Assembly (NCBI GenBank): GCA_021776195.1
Contig: JAJFGK010000030.1
Location: 1 to 64,000, forward strand
Source of the DNA: Kiloniellaceae bacterium
Lineage (GTDB): Bacteria > Pseudomonadota > Alphaproteobacteria > Kiloniellales > Kiloniellaceae
Reading direction: 5' to 3'
Length of the DNA stretch: 64,000 bases
The position numbers and the translations under genes were made by a program. Below are positions 36,440-44,159 of the stretch, piece after piece. The notes under the pieces are model-generated. The model had not been told where the DNA came from and searched no databases. It was given only the letters and a program-made list of their open reading frames with translations. Positions within the stretch are counted from its first letter, which is position 1. The number at the start of each line of letters is the position of its first letter.

Positions 36440-36441
36440 GC

Positions 36442-36534
36442 ATGAGCCGGCGACACGGTCAGCGCCATGGCCAGCACCATGGCCAGCACCATGGCCAGCA
36501 CCACGGGCCAAAGCCCGCAGTTTTGGAATGTTAA
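36442..36534 (+). CDS. His-rich 30-aa micropeptide (candidate)
   Basis: The frame is ATG 36442 to TAA 36532-36534. It encodes 30 residues with eight His in RHGQRHGQHHGQHHGQHHG and a final Cys (AVLEC). The ATG is two bases after the TAA of the preceding gene, a spacing typical of translational coupling. The 12-bp DNA repeat is a multiple of three, so it keeps frame. Poly-His-Gly peptides of this kind can bind Ni, Zn or Cu. It is shorter than normal gene finders accept and could be chance. Confidence 0.45.
   Translation: MSRRHGQRHGQHHGQHHGQHHGPKPAVLEC
36465..36500 (+). repeat. 3 perfect copies of a 12-bp tandem repeat
   Basis: CCATGGCCAGCA occurs three times without a mismatch and is followed by a partial fourth copy (CCACGGG). 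It lies inside the His-rich frame (H-G-Q-H). Units of this kind change copy number easily by slippage. Confidence 0.9.
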
Positions 36535-36591
36535 CCAGTTGGCGCTAGCTTTGCCGCCGAATTCGTTCCTATTTTCTGCATTCGGTTCCCT

Positions 36592-37119
36592 ATGACCAGC
36601 GAAGACAGACGCATTTCCGCCCGCACCCGGGTCAGCGGCAAGTCCGTCGTCCTGACCGAAGATAGTCACTTGGATTCCGACCTGCGCGACATCTCGGCCA
36701 GCGGTGCTCAGTTGGCCTTGCGCGAGCGCCCGGAAGTCGGCAGCAACATCGTCGTCTTCACGGAAGAGTTCGGTCGACTCGAGGCCACGGTCGAGCGTCA
36801 CACGGTTGCCGGCATCGGGCTCAGCTTCCAGGGCGGCGAACAGATGCGCAAATCGCTGCTGCGGCGCCTCACCGCCTACGCGGACCGCTTGCTGGGTAAG
36901 TCATTCGGCCAGGCCAACGGCTCACACCGGCTGTTCCTCGAGACCTTGGCCATATCCGGGCGAGTCGCCGCCGAGAGAACCGATCGTTCGGCCGCCTTTT
37001 GGACGATGGTGGAAGACTGCGAGGGGCGCGGCTGGGTCCGGAGCGATAGCCTCGCCATCGGATTCCAGACCGTTGAAATTACACAGTTCGGCCGCGCGCA
37101 ACTTGCCGGCGGCCACTGA
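36592..37119 (+). CDS. PilZ-domain protein
   Basis: 175 residues. The N-terminal c-di-GMP motif is RRISARTR with the conserved R-x-x-x-R, followed by DISASGAQLAL (D-x-S-x-x-G). The PilZ barrel runs to about 80. The C-terminal 90 residues (LLRRLTAYADRLLG..., EDCEGRGWVRSDSL) are helical and unassigned. It probably senses c-di-GMP, in the cytoplasm. It is close to the BluB gene but functionally unlinked. Confidence 0.86.
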   Translation: MTSEDRRISARTRVSGKSVVLTEDSHLDSDLRDISASGAQLALRERPEVGSNIVVFTEEFGRLEATVERHTVAGIGLSFQGGEQMRKSLLRRLTAYADRLLGKSFGQANGSHRLFLETLAISGRVAAERTDRSAAFWTMVEDCEGRGWVRSDSLAIGFQTVEITQFGRAQLAGGH

Positions 37120-37252
37120 CCGGGCCCCGACTCCCGGGCCGCCCTGTCGCACGCATCTCTGTTCACCGGCAGGCGCTTGTGGCAAGGATAGCGTTCTACG
37201 ACCGCGCAGGGCAGCCAGGGCGATGCCGGGCGCACAGCCAAGGGCAAGGACC

Positions 37253-37912
37253 ATGGGTCCGCAAGACCAAGACGAGGGACCACCGCGCTTCGATGCGGCT
37301 TTCCAAGATCAGCTCATGCGCCTGTTCCGTTGGCGCCGCGACGTGCGTCACTTTCGCCGCGACCCCTTGCCCGTGGACCTGCTGGACGACCTTCTCGCGG
37401 TCGCGGAGCTGGCGCCCTCGGTGGGCCTGAGCCAGCCCTGGCGCTTCGTCGAGGTCGCCAGCGCCGAGGCACGGGCCGCCGTGCTGGCCAATTTTCGACG
37501 CTGTAACGCGGAAGCCCTGGACAGCTACAGCGATGAAAACGCGCGCCGCTATGCCGGCCTGAAGCTGTCCGGTCTCCAGGAGGCCCCTCTCCAACTGGCG
37601 GTTTTCTGCGACGAAAGTACGCTCCAAGGCAAGGGCCTGGGCCGGCGCACCATGCCCGAGTCCCTGCGCTATTCGGTGGTGGCGGCGATTCAGACCCTAT
37701 GGCTGGCGGCGCGAAGCCGCGGGATCGGGCTCGGTTGGGTCTCGATTCTCGAACCCAAGGCTTTAAGCGAGGAGTTGGCGGTGCCGGCGGCCTGGCATCT
37801 GGTTGCCTACCTCTGTCTCGGCTATCCCAAGGAGGATCATCAGGACCCCGAACTGCAGCGCCGAGATTGGCAACAGCCCACCGGCCTGGCCGACAAGCTG
37901 CTCAAGCGATAG
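37253..37912 (+). CDS. bluB: 5,6-dimethylbenzimidazole synthase
   Basis: 219 residues of the nitroreductase-fold enzyme that cuts FMN to make the lower ligand of cobalamin. The signature FRWRRDVRHFRRDPLP (Arg28, Arg29, Asp30, Arg32) is at the N terminus and LAPSVGLSQPWRF is conserved after it. The Asp and Ser/Pro loop of BluB are present. AAGGA precedes the ATG. No other cobalamin genes are in view and no cobalamin riboswitch could be recognised between 37120 and 37252. Confidence 0.9.
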   Translation: MGPQDQDEGPPRFDAAFQDQLMRLFRWRRDVRHFRRDPLPVDLLDDLLAVAELAPSVGLSQPWRFVEVASAEARAAVLANFRRCNAEALDSYSDENARRYAGLKLSGLQEAPLQLAVFCDESTLQGKGLGRRTMPESLRYSVVAAIQTLWLAARSRGIGLGWVSILEPKALSEELAVPAAWHLVAYLCLGYPKEDHQDPELQRRDWQQPTGLADKLLKR

Positions 37913-37946
37913 GCGATCTTCTCGCCAGCGGCATTATTAATCTAGT

Positions 37947-38342
37947 CTACGAAGAAATTCCCAGAAGCTCTTTATAACGATCGTTTTCTTCCCGAATCAA
38001 TTGGGCGCTCGCGGCATAGGCGTTGCGCGCCAGGATCTGCGTCACGAACTCTTCGGCCAGGTCCACGTTGGGCACCGGGACGAAGCCCGCTTCGTCCGCA
38101 TCGGCGTTATCGGGCTGATAGATTCGCACCGACGCCGGATCGATCGGCACCGCTCGGCCGGTGACACCACCACCGGGCAGACTGACGGATTGAACCCGCT
38201 CGGGCCGGAAACCGCCGTTGTCGGTCCCGTCCGCGTTCCTGACAAAGCCCAGCGACCCCGCGTTGGCGACGTTGTTGGCCGACACTTCCACTATCTTGCT
38301 TGCCGTCTGTAGACCTGAAAGGGCCGTGAACATTGCCAGCAA
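37947..38342 (-). CDS. FlgC/flagellar rod-like protein, orphan
   Basis: 131 residues. The N terminus MLAMFTALSGLQTASKIVEVSANNVANAGS has the amphipathic helix and S-x-N-N-x-A-N signature of axial flagellar proteins. The C terminus PNVDLAEEFVTQILARNAYAASAQLIREEND is the matching rod/hook tail helix, as in FlgC. It is shorter than some FlgC and is not next to other flagellar genes. It could be a duplicated or specialised rod protein. Confidence 0.72.
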   Translation of the reverse strand: MLAMFTALSGLQTASKIVEVSANNVANAGSLGFVRNADGTDNGGFRPERVQSVSLPGGGVTGRAVPIDPASVRIYQPDNADADEAGFVPVPNVDLAEEFVTQILARNAYAASAQLIREENDRYKELLGISS

Positions 38343-38464
38343 AGCTCCTTCGCCTTGGACGCCGGGAGTCGGGCGCCCAAGTCAATCTAGCTCATTGAGG
38401 AAAATCCATCAAATAATTGTTATTATTGTATAATTATCTAAAATTCGAGGTAATTCCCGGCTAT

Positions 38465-39586
38465 TCACCAGGGTTCGCCAAGGCGGCGCTGAAGAAAGGT
38501 CTGCGCCACCGCCGCATTCTCGAACAGCAACCACAGCTCCGGCGGCAGGTCCTTGAAGGCGGCGTCGCGGAAGCGGGCGGCGTCCGGCGCCTCGCCGGTC
38601 ACATTACGGATCAGGATGGCACGCACCTGATCGGGGTGGCGACGCGCGATGGCACCGTAGACCTCCGGGTCGACCTCGCCGGAATCGCCGACCAGCACGA
38701 AGCCACGCCCCGGATAGGCGGCCAAGAGCGCCTCGATCACCGGCGGTTTGGTCTCCGCCGAAGATTTGAAGAGGTTGAAGAAGGTCTCGTCTTTCAGCCG
38801 GAAGGGCTTCAAGTCGATGGAGCCCGCGGGCAGGCGGGCTGCAGCCAGGAACTCGGCCAGCGCCGGGTAGAGCTGCCAGGGCGAGGAGGAGACGTAGTGA
38901 AACACCGCCCCACGCTGCTCCAACCCGCGAAACAGCGCCGGCATACCGGGCGCCGCGGCAAAGGGCTTGAGGAAGGTGTTGGCCAGTAGCGCCTGCTTGT
39001 CCGTGACCTCGCTGATCTTCACCGTGTCGTCGATATCCGAGATCACCGATAGTCCTTCGGCCGGCACGAAAAGCGCCCGTCCGGTGAAGCGGCGCGAATC
39101 GCCCGGCGGCGGCACCACGCCATAGTCGAGCCAGAAGGGCGCCGCTTCCGGCCCCTCACCGCGCCGCTCGAGGGTCAGTTCCGCCCGAAAGTGCCCATCG
39201 CTGCCGGTGGGCCCAAGGCGCAGCGCGTCGGCCGAAAGCGTCAGGTCGAGATGCTTGCCCCGCTCATTGTCGACCAGGAACCAGGACACCCGTTCGCGGA
39301 AGATGTCCGATTCGGCAGCCGTCTCATCCAAGCCCAGGGCCAAAGCGGCGGCCACCAGCGCGCCGCGCCGCAGCAGGGAATCGCGTTCCGGCTCGAAGAC
39401 CCAGGCGTGAACCGGCAAGACCCAGCGCGCGCCCTCCCCGTCCAGCCGCGCCGCCGTGGGGAAGAGGACGACTTCTTCGTCCGACTTCAGGGACGAGGCC
39501 AGTCCCGCGCCGCTAACCCCATGGATCGCCAGCCCGGCAAGGCAGACGACCCGTAACGCCGCGCAACAGGCTGGTCCGAGTCGCAT
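38465..39586 (-). CDS. App1-type phosphatidate phosphatase-domain protein
   Basis: 373 residues with a signal peptide (about 1-30, CLAGLAIHGVSGAGLA). It has the App1 (DUF2183) HAD catalytic motif SDIDDTVKISE (Asp184, Asp186, Asp187, Thr188), the later HYVSSSPWQLYP and FVLVGDSGEVDPEVY, all conserved in actin-patch protein App1 and bacterial relatives. It may dephosphorylate phosphatidate in the envelope. GGGAGG lies four bases before the ATG; the frame upstream is not used. Confidence 0.85.
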   Translation of the reverse strand: MRLGPACCAALRVVCLAGLAIHGVSGAGLASSLKSDEEVVLFPTAARLDGEGARWVLPVHAWVFEPERDSLLRRGALVAAALALGLDETAAESDIFRERVSWFLVDNERGKHLDLTLSADALRLGPTGSDGHFRAELTLERRGEGPEAAPFWLDYGVVPPPGDSRRFTGRALFVPAEGLSVISDIDDTVKISEVTDKQALLANTFLKPFAAAPGMPALFRGLEQRGAVFHYVSSSPWQLYPALAEFLAAARLPAGSIDLKPFRLKDETFFNLFKSSAETKPPVIEALLAAYPGRGFVLVGDSGEVDPEVYGAIARRHPDQVRAILIRNVTGEAPDAARFRDAAFKDLPPELWLLFENAAVAQTFLQRRLGEPW

Positions 39587-39950
39587 CGACGCCTCCCGTT
39601 TCCTGAATAGCCCGGCGCGGAATCTAGCAGACCACCGCGCAGAAGGATGCAGAGCATTGGCACACCAATTTTGATAAAGCAAATTAAGATACTCTAGGAA
39701 AATACTGTAATTATTGATATTTATTTAATTTTTCCGATCCGAAAATTAATTGAAACGAAGGAGTTTCCCGCAGGGCACAGCGAAGGCACAGCCATCATTC
39801 AGCATCGGCACAGCCAGCTCGCTACCTTTGTTTTCGGCACTGCCGCCCTTGGCATGCCCTGTTCCCCTGAAAGGAAATGGGTCCTTCGCGGGGAGACGCA
39901 GACCGGAACCAAAGGCCGGTAAACGGCGCAAAACGAGAGGACTAGAGATC
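39587..39950. other. AT-rich intergenic region, promoter for 39951 gene
   Basis: 39660-39760 is markedly AT-rich (AAATACTGTAATTATTGATATTTATTTAATTTTT) and probably contains the promoters for both flanking genes. 39890-39930 contains CCGGAACCAAAGGCCGGTAAACGGCGC, where GCCGG/CCGGT segments could pair. No RNA gene is supported. Confidence 0.45.
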
Positions 39951-40340
39951 ATGAGGATCATTCAGAGCCTGAGCAGGACCGAACTTCGCCAACGCCTCAT
40001 TGCCGGGATTGTCTTGTTGCCCCTGGCAACTCTCCCCCTGACCGCCACGGCGGACGTGGACTTTGTCGGTGGCCATCTCGACCCCCAATCACCTTCGCAT
40101 ACGCCGTCCCTAGTAAGCGCGTCCGCAGACAAGATTGGCGCGATCGCGTCCGGCACGACCGCGACCTCGGACCAACCGCCCGCGCCAAGGGCCGGATTGG
40201 CCAACAGCGGCTCCAACCTGGCACAGCTCGCCACAGACGCCACCTGGAACGTCCGGGTGGCCGGGCTGCTCCGCAGCGCCATCGACGAGGCCGAGGCCGG
40301 CGCCCCGGACCGCGGCACGGGCCTGCACAGTATCAACTAA
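39951..40340 (+). CDS. small secreted protein, uncharacterised
   Basis: 129 residues with a Sec signal peptide (about 1-35, RLIAGIVLLPLATLPLTATA-DV). The mature part is short, Ser/Thr/Ala-rich and without cysteines (VSASADKIGAIASGTTATSD...), ending in a helix VAGLLRSAIDEAEAG. No recognisable domain. GAGAGGA is eight bases before the ATG. An OmpA-family gene follows after 98 bases in the same direction, so the two may share an envelope role. Confidence 0.7.
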   Translation: MRIIQSLSRTELRQRLIAGIVLLPLATLPLTATADVDFVGGHLDPQSPSHTPSLVSASADKIGAIASGTTATSDQPPAPRAGLANSGSNLAQLATDATWNVRVAGLLRSAIDEAEAGAPDRGTGLHSIN

Positions 40341-40438
40341 GGCGTCGTCAAAACCGCTCCCCTCCTCCGCCCCGGAGACTTCAGTTCGCCAAACCATCGT
40401 TCCTCAAATCACACAGCAACCATTCGAAGGAGACCATC

Positions 40439-41383
40439 ATGTTGAGGACATCGTTGTTGGCCGGCGCCGCCGCGCTGGCGCTTTCCACCGCCCCGGCTCA
40501 GGCCACGGTTTTCGATCAAGACATGGCCCGGGCACGGGACATGGCGCCCCAGGGTCAGGGATTCGAGACCGAACTTGCCCGGGAGTACCGCGCATTCTTC
40601 CTCTTCGAGGCCGATGAGATGTACGACTGGTTCGACGCCGACCACTTCGCCGAAAAGGCGCTGAGCGCCAACGCCGGCGAACGGGTACCGCCCGAGGTTC
40701 TGGAACATTGGAACATCGAAGGCGAAGAGTTCCTCCGCGAGCTGGAGGCGGCGCGCGCCAAGCTGACCGCCGCCCTGGACCAGGGCGGCGCCGACACCGC
40801 GCCGCGCGAGGCCGCCGTTGCCCAGGCGCGCTTCGACTGCTGGGTCGAGCAGCAGGAGGAAGGCTGGCAGTGGGACCATATCGAGGCCTGCAAGGGCCAG
40901 TTCGAACAGGCCATGTTCGAGCTCGACGCGGCACTCAACCCGCCGGCCCCCGCGCCCCAGGCACCTCAGACCTCGGCCGTCCCCGAGCCCGACTATGTCC
41001 CCGTCACCGAGCAGCTGCAGGTCTATTTCGGGTTCGACGAAGCCGTCATCACGCCCGAGGCACGGACTGAGATCGATCGTTTCATCGCCTCCATCGAAGA
41101 CAAATCGAAGGTCGAGGTGGTGGTGACCGGTCACACGGACCGGGCGGGTCCCAGCGACTACAACCAGGCGCTTTCCGAACGCCGCGCCGAAGCGGTGCGC
41201 AGTGCGCTGGTCGAAGAGGGCCTCAGCATCCGCAGTCTCGAAGAGCTGAACCTGGCGGCCAAGGGCGAGAGCGAGCCGGCGGTCGCCACGCCCGACGGCG
41301 TCGCCGAGCCGGCCAACCGCCGCGTCGTCCTGCAGGGCTTCGGTCTGCAGATTTCGACCCAGTCCTCGCACCTGACCGACTGA
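40439..41383 (+). CDS. OmpA-family peptidoglycan-binding protein
   Basis: 314 residues with a signal peptide (about 1-22, ending AQA). It has a helical, Glu/Ala-rich mid region with a Cys pair (FDCWVEQQEEG and EACKGQFEQ), a Pro/Ala linker (NPPAPAPQAPQTS) and a C-terminal OmpA domain from about 190: VYFGFDEAVITPEARTEIDRF, VVVTGHTDRAGPSDYNQALSERRAEAVRSAL, ANRRVVLQG. The domain binds peptidoglycan. There is no N-terminal barrel, so it is a periplasmic or Pal-like protein rather than classic OmpA. GAAGGAG precedes the ATG. Confidence 0.87.
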   Translation: MLRTSLLAGAAALALSTAPAQATVFDQDMARARDMAPQGQGFETELAREYRAFFLFEADEMYDWFDADHFAEKALSANAGERVPPEVLEHWNIEGEEFLRELEAARAKLTAALDQGGADTAPREAAVAQARFDCWVEQQEEGWQWDHIEACKGQFEQAMFELDAALNPPAPAPQAPQTSAVPEPDYVPVTEQLQVYFGFDEAVITPEARTEIDRFIASIEDKSKVEVVVTGHTDRAGPSDYNQALSERRAEAVRSALVEEGLSIRSLEELNLAAKGESEPAVATPDGVAEPANRRVVLQGFGLQISTQSSHLTD

Positions 41384-41421
41384 ACCTGGCTCCGGCCAGG
41401 CGGACTGCCCCCGGCAGACCG

Positions 41422-41454
41422 AAGGAGCGGCCCCCCTCCCGGGCCGCTCCTTTT
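41422..41454 (+). terminator. intrinsic terminator after the OmpA-family gene
   Basis: AAGGAGCGGCCC (41422-41433) pairs with GGGCCGCTCCTT (41441-41452) around a pyrimidine loop, followed by TT. The T-run is short but the stem is very strong. Confidence 0.75.
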
Positions 41455-41550
41455 CGGTTAGAGCCGTCTAGTTTGTTTTTCCGGCACGAATTCAACCTCA
41501 CAATCGACCAGAGTGAGACAGCCGCGTTCGCCAGAGGCGCATGCCGCAGA

Positions 41551-42093
41551 CTAGCCACAAACCGCCACGGCTGGCGGCGCCGGGGGCACGGTCTCGACCG
41601 GGTCGCCCGCGGTACTGAGTCGGTAGACATCGAACGCACAACCGAATTTCGACCATCCGGTGCCCGGCGTGCTCCAGTTCCGAATACGCACGGAGTAGCG
41701 GCTGCCGGGCATCAGGACGTAGGCCTGGAGGTTCTCGCACCTGGAGGTGACATAGCCGGAATCGCTCACGTTGGAGATGTGAAACGCCAAATTCTTGCCG
41801 GATGGCAACTGATTGACCGTTTGGTAGATATCGTCGTCCCAAATCGGTGTCGTTTGCAGTTCAGCGACCGTTTTCAAAACTGGCTTTACATCGCAACTTC
41901 TTCGTTCATAAAGGGACACGGCGACATAGTCAGCATTGCGGTAAAGGTCGAGGGCACGGAACTCGACCTCAATCAAAGGCGCGCCTTTGGGCGGCTGATA
42001 GGCCTGATACTGGTATCGGGCACCGCATCCAGCGAACTGAAGCGCGACTATCGCCAAAGTCCAATGCAGAAACACCCGGAGCCATCGATCCAT
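41551..42093 (-). CDS. lipoprotein, uncharacterised
   Basis: 180 residues. The signal peptide ends in a lipobox LQFAGC (Cys about 23), so it is a lipoprotein. The mature part is beta-rich (GAPLIEVEFRALDLYRNADYVAVSLYERRS, PGSRYSVRIRNWS) with several Cys that may form disulfides. No known domain is seen. AGGAGGG precedes the ATG. It is divergent from the PadR operon. Confidence 0.68.
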   Translation of the reverse strand: MDRWLRVFLHWTLAIVALQFAGCGARYQYQAYQPPKGAPLIEVEFRALDLYRNADYVAVSLYERRSCDVKPVLKTVAELQTTPIWDDDIYQTVNQLPSGKNLAFHISNVSDSGYVTSRCENLQAYVLMPGSRYSVRIRNWSTPGTGWSKFGCAFDVYRLSTAGDPVETVPPAPPAVAVCG

Positions 42094-42222
42094 CTCGTCG
42101 GTCCCTCCTAAACATACTCTCGGTAGCGATTTCTCTATTATAAATGGTACTCTAAGGGATACGGGAGGCATAAACAAACGGTCTCATCGGACCATCGCAA
42201 CCCAGACCTGCGCAAAGAGCAT

Positions 42223-42251
42223 ATGACGGCCCGATATATCGGGTCTATACA
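42223..42251 (+). promoter_or_regulatory. PadR promoter with embedded palindromic operator
   Basis: ATGACG (42223-42228) and TATACA (42246-42251) are 17 bases apart. The spacer contains the perfect palindrome CCCGATATATCGGG (42230-42243). A regulator bound there would block RNA polymerase; negative autoregulation by the downstream PadR gene is the obvious candidate. Confidence 0.55.
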
Positions 42252-42288
42252 TAGCCCCGGATTTCATAATCTCGAAAGCGACCTGGCT

Positions 42289-42867
42289 ATGGATACCCGC
42301 ACCCTTTGCCTCGGCGTGCTCTGTCGCGGTCCGGCGACCGGCTACGAGATCAAGAAAGCCTTCGAGGAGGGGCCGCTGGCCCATATTCACACGACCTCCT
42401 TCGGGTCGATCTACCCTGCCCTGGCCCAGCTTCTGGCCGACGGCCAGGTGGCGGTGGAGCCGCGCGCGCAGGGGTCCAAGCCCGACAAGAAGATCTATTC
42501 GATGACCGAAAGCGGTCGCGCCGCGCTGCAGCGCGCCCTGTCACGCCCACCGATGCCGGACAACCTGCGTTCCGACTTTCTCTTCTCGCTCTTCTTTGCC
42601 GAAAACCTGCGACCGGCCCATGTCGCCCTGATGATCGACCAGCGCATCGCCTGGTACCGGGAGAGTCTGGAACGCATGGCCGACTGCGAGGCGGATCCCG
42701 ACCCACAATGCGCGGACGGCGAGACCGGGCAGAGCCGGATCGGCGCCGCCTTCGTGCGCGGCCTGGGTCAGGCGGTCTACGGCGCGGCGGCCGCGTACCT
42801 CGAGCAGAACCGCGACGCGCTGCTGGCGGATCTGCCAGCCGTCGCGGTCAAGGAGGCCGCGGAATGA
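42289..42867 (+). CDS. PadR-family transcriptional regulator
   Basis: 192 residues. The winged helix is MDTRTLCLGVLCRGPATGYEIKKAF, then SFGSIYPALAQLLADGQVAVE and KKIYSMTESGRAALQRAL. The C-terminal helical domain (VALMIDQRIAWYRESLERMADC) forms the PadR dimer. The chosen ATG matches the family's start; a longer frame begins upstream inside the operator. The next genes in the same direction encode an RND efflux pair, so it probably represses that pump and itself. Confidence 0.88.
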   Translation: MDTRTLCLGVLCRGPATGYEIKKAFEEGPLAHIHTTSFGSIYPALAQLLADGQVAVEPRAQGSKPDKKIYSMTESGRAALQRALSRPPMPDNLRSDFLFSLFFAENLRPAHVALMIDQRIAWYRESLERMADCEADPDPQCADGETGQSRIGAAFVRGLGQAVYGAAAAYLEQNRDALLADLPAVAVKEAAE

Positions 42868-43009
42868 CGGCCCTGTACCACCGAGCAGTGATGCTAGCCG
42901 GCGGGCAAAGCGAAACGGTCAAGGTTGATTTTCGTGACCTTGTGCACAAATGCGTCGATCCCCACGTAGTATGTCGTAGGGCTCGGACACGGCGAACCGG
43001 AGCAACCTC

Positions 43010-44134
43010 ATGAGGTCCTCGATCCTAATCGCCGCCCTACTCGTCGTGGCCGTCGGCCTGTGGGTCGGCTCTGGCCAGTTTGGGCAAGGCAACAATCTTC
43101 CGCCGGCCAAGAAGCCGCCGGCCGATCTTACGCGCGCGACCAGCAGTCCCGCCGTGCGGGTGCGCCTGCAGAGCGCCGAGGTCCGCAGGACCGAAGAGAT
43201 TCTGCAGGGCCGCACCGAAGCCTACCGCACGGTCGAGGTCTCGGCCGAGACCGACGGCTTGATCAAGGACCTGGAAGTCGACCGCGGCAGCCTGGTCGAG
43301 GCCGGCCAGGTGGTCGCGCGTCTGGCCAAGGACGACCGCCCGGCCCGACTGACCGAGGCCAAGGCCCTGCTGGCGCAGCGCCAGATCGAGCACAAGGCGG
43401 CGCAGAAGCTGGCCAAGAAGGGGTTTCGCGCGGAGACCCAGGTTGCCGCCGCCACGGCCGCGCTGGAGGCCGCCCAGGCGCGGGTCCAATTGGCCGAGAT
43501 CGACCTTGGCGACACCAACCTGCGTGCGCCCTTCGACGGCATTGTCGAGGACCGCATGGCCGAGGTCGGCGACTACCTGCAAAAGGGCGATCCGGTCGCC
43601 CGTATCGTCGATCTGACCCCAATCCTGGTGATCGCCCAGGTCAGCGAACGCGCAATCCACGATATTTCTCTCGGCCAGAACGGCCGGGCGCGGCTCAGCT
43701 CCGGCCTGGAAGTTCAGGGACGGGTTCGCTTCGTCTCGCCCATGGCCGACCCGGCGACGCGAACCTTCCGCGTGGAAATGGAGGTCGCCAATGACGATCA
43801 GTCCATTGCCGACGGTCTGACCGCGCAGATCAGCCTGCCGCGTAGCGCCGTCGAGGCACACCGCATTTCACCGGCCGTCCTCAGCCTCGACGACCAGGGG
43901 GTCATCGGCGTCAAACTGGTGGACAGCGACAACCGGGTGGTCTTTCTGCCGGTGGCGGTGGTGGCCAACGATCCGAGCGGGCTTTGGGTTACCGGCCTGC
44001 CACACGACGCGGTGCTGATCACCGTGGGCCACGAGTTCGTCAAGGCGGGCCAGGAGGTACGGCCCATCGACGAGACAACGCTGGAGCCCTTCGACGCGGA
44101 TGTCGCGGCGGCCCGCAACGCCGACGCCTCGTGA
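43010..44134 (+). CDS. RND-type periplasmic adaptor (HlyD/AcrA family)
   Basis: 374 residues with an N-terminal membrane anchor (LIAALLVVAVGLWVGS). It has a lipoyl half EVSAETDGLIKDLEVDRGSLVEAGQVVARLA, a helical hairpin ALLAQRQIEHKAAQKLAKKGFRAETQVAAATAALEAAQARVQLAEI, the second half DTNLRAPFDGIVEDRMAEVGDYLQKGDP, and beta-barrel/membrane-proximal parts. It links an inner-membrane RND pump to an outer-membrane channel. The pump gene follows after 25 bases. Confidence 0.9.
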   Translation: MRSSILIAALLVVAVGLWVGSGQFGQGNNLPPAKKPPADLTRATSSPAVRVRLQSAEVRRTEEILQGRTEAYRTVEVSAETDGLIKDLEVDRGSLVEAGQVVARLAKDDRPARLTEAKALLAQRQIEHKAAQKLAKKGFRAETQVAAATAALEAAQARVQLAEIDLGDTNLRAPFDGIVEDRMAEVGDYLQKGDPVARIVDLTPILVIAQVSERAIHDISLGQNGRARLSSGLEVQGRVRFVSPMADPATRTFRVEMEVANDDQSIADGLTAQISLPRSAVEAHRISPAVLSLDDQGVIGVKLVDSDNRVVFLPVAVVANDPSGLWVTGLPHDAVLITVGHEFVKAGQEVRPIDETTLEPFDADVAAARNADAS

Positions 44135-44159
44135 TAGAGCTGACCAAGGCAATGGTTCC

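Noticed and set aside
36465..36510. Short direct repeats as a CRISPR-like array
   Set aside because: Units are 12 bp, contiguous with no spacers, and lie in a coding frame.
37120..37252. Possible cobalamin riboswitch ahead of bluB
   Set aside because: No B12 box and no kissing-loop layout were recognised.
39750..39950. Possible c-di-GMP riboswitch ahead of the 129-aa gene
   Set aside because: Some GEMM-like fragments (GACGCAGACCGG) are there, but the conserved core and helices could not be assembled.
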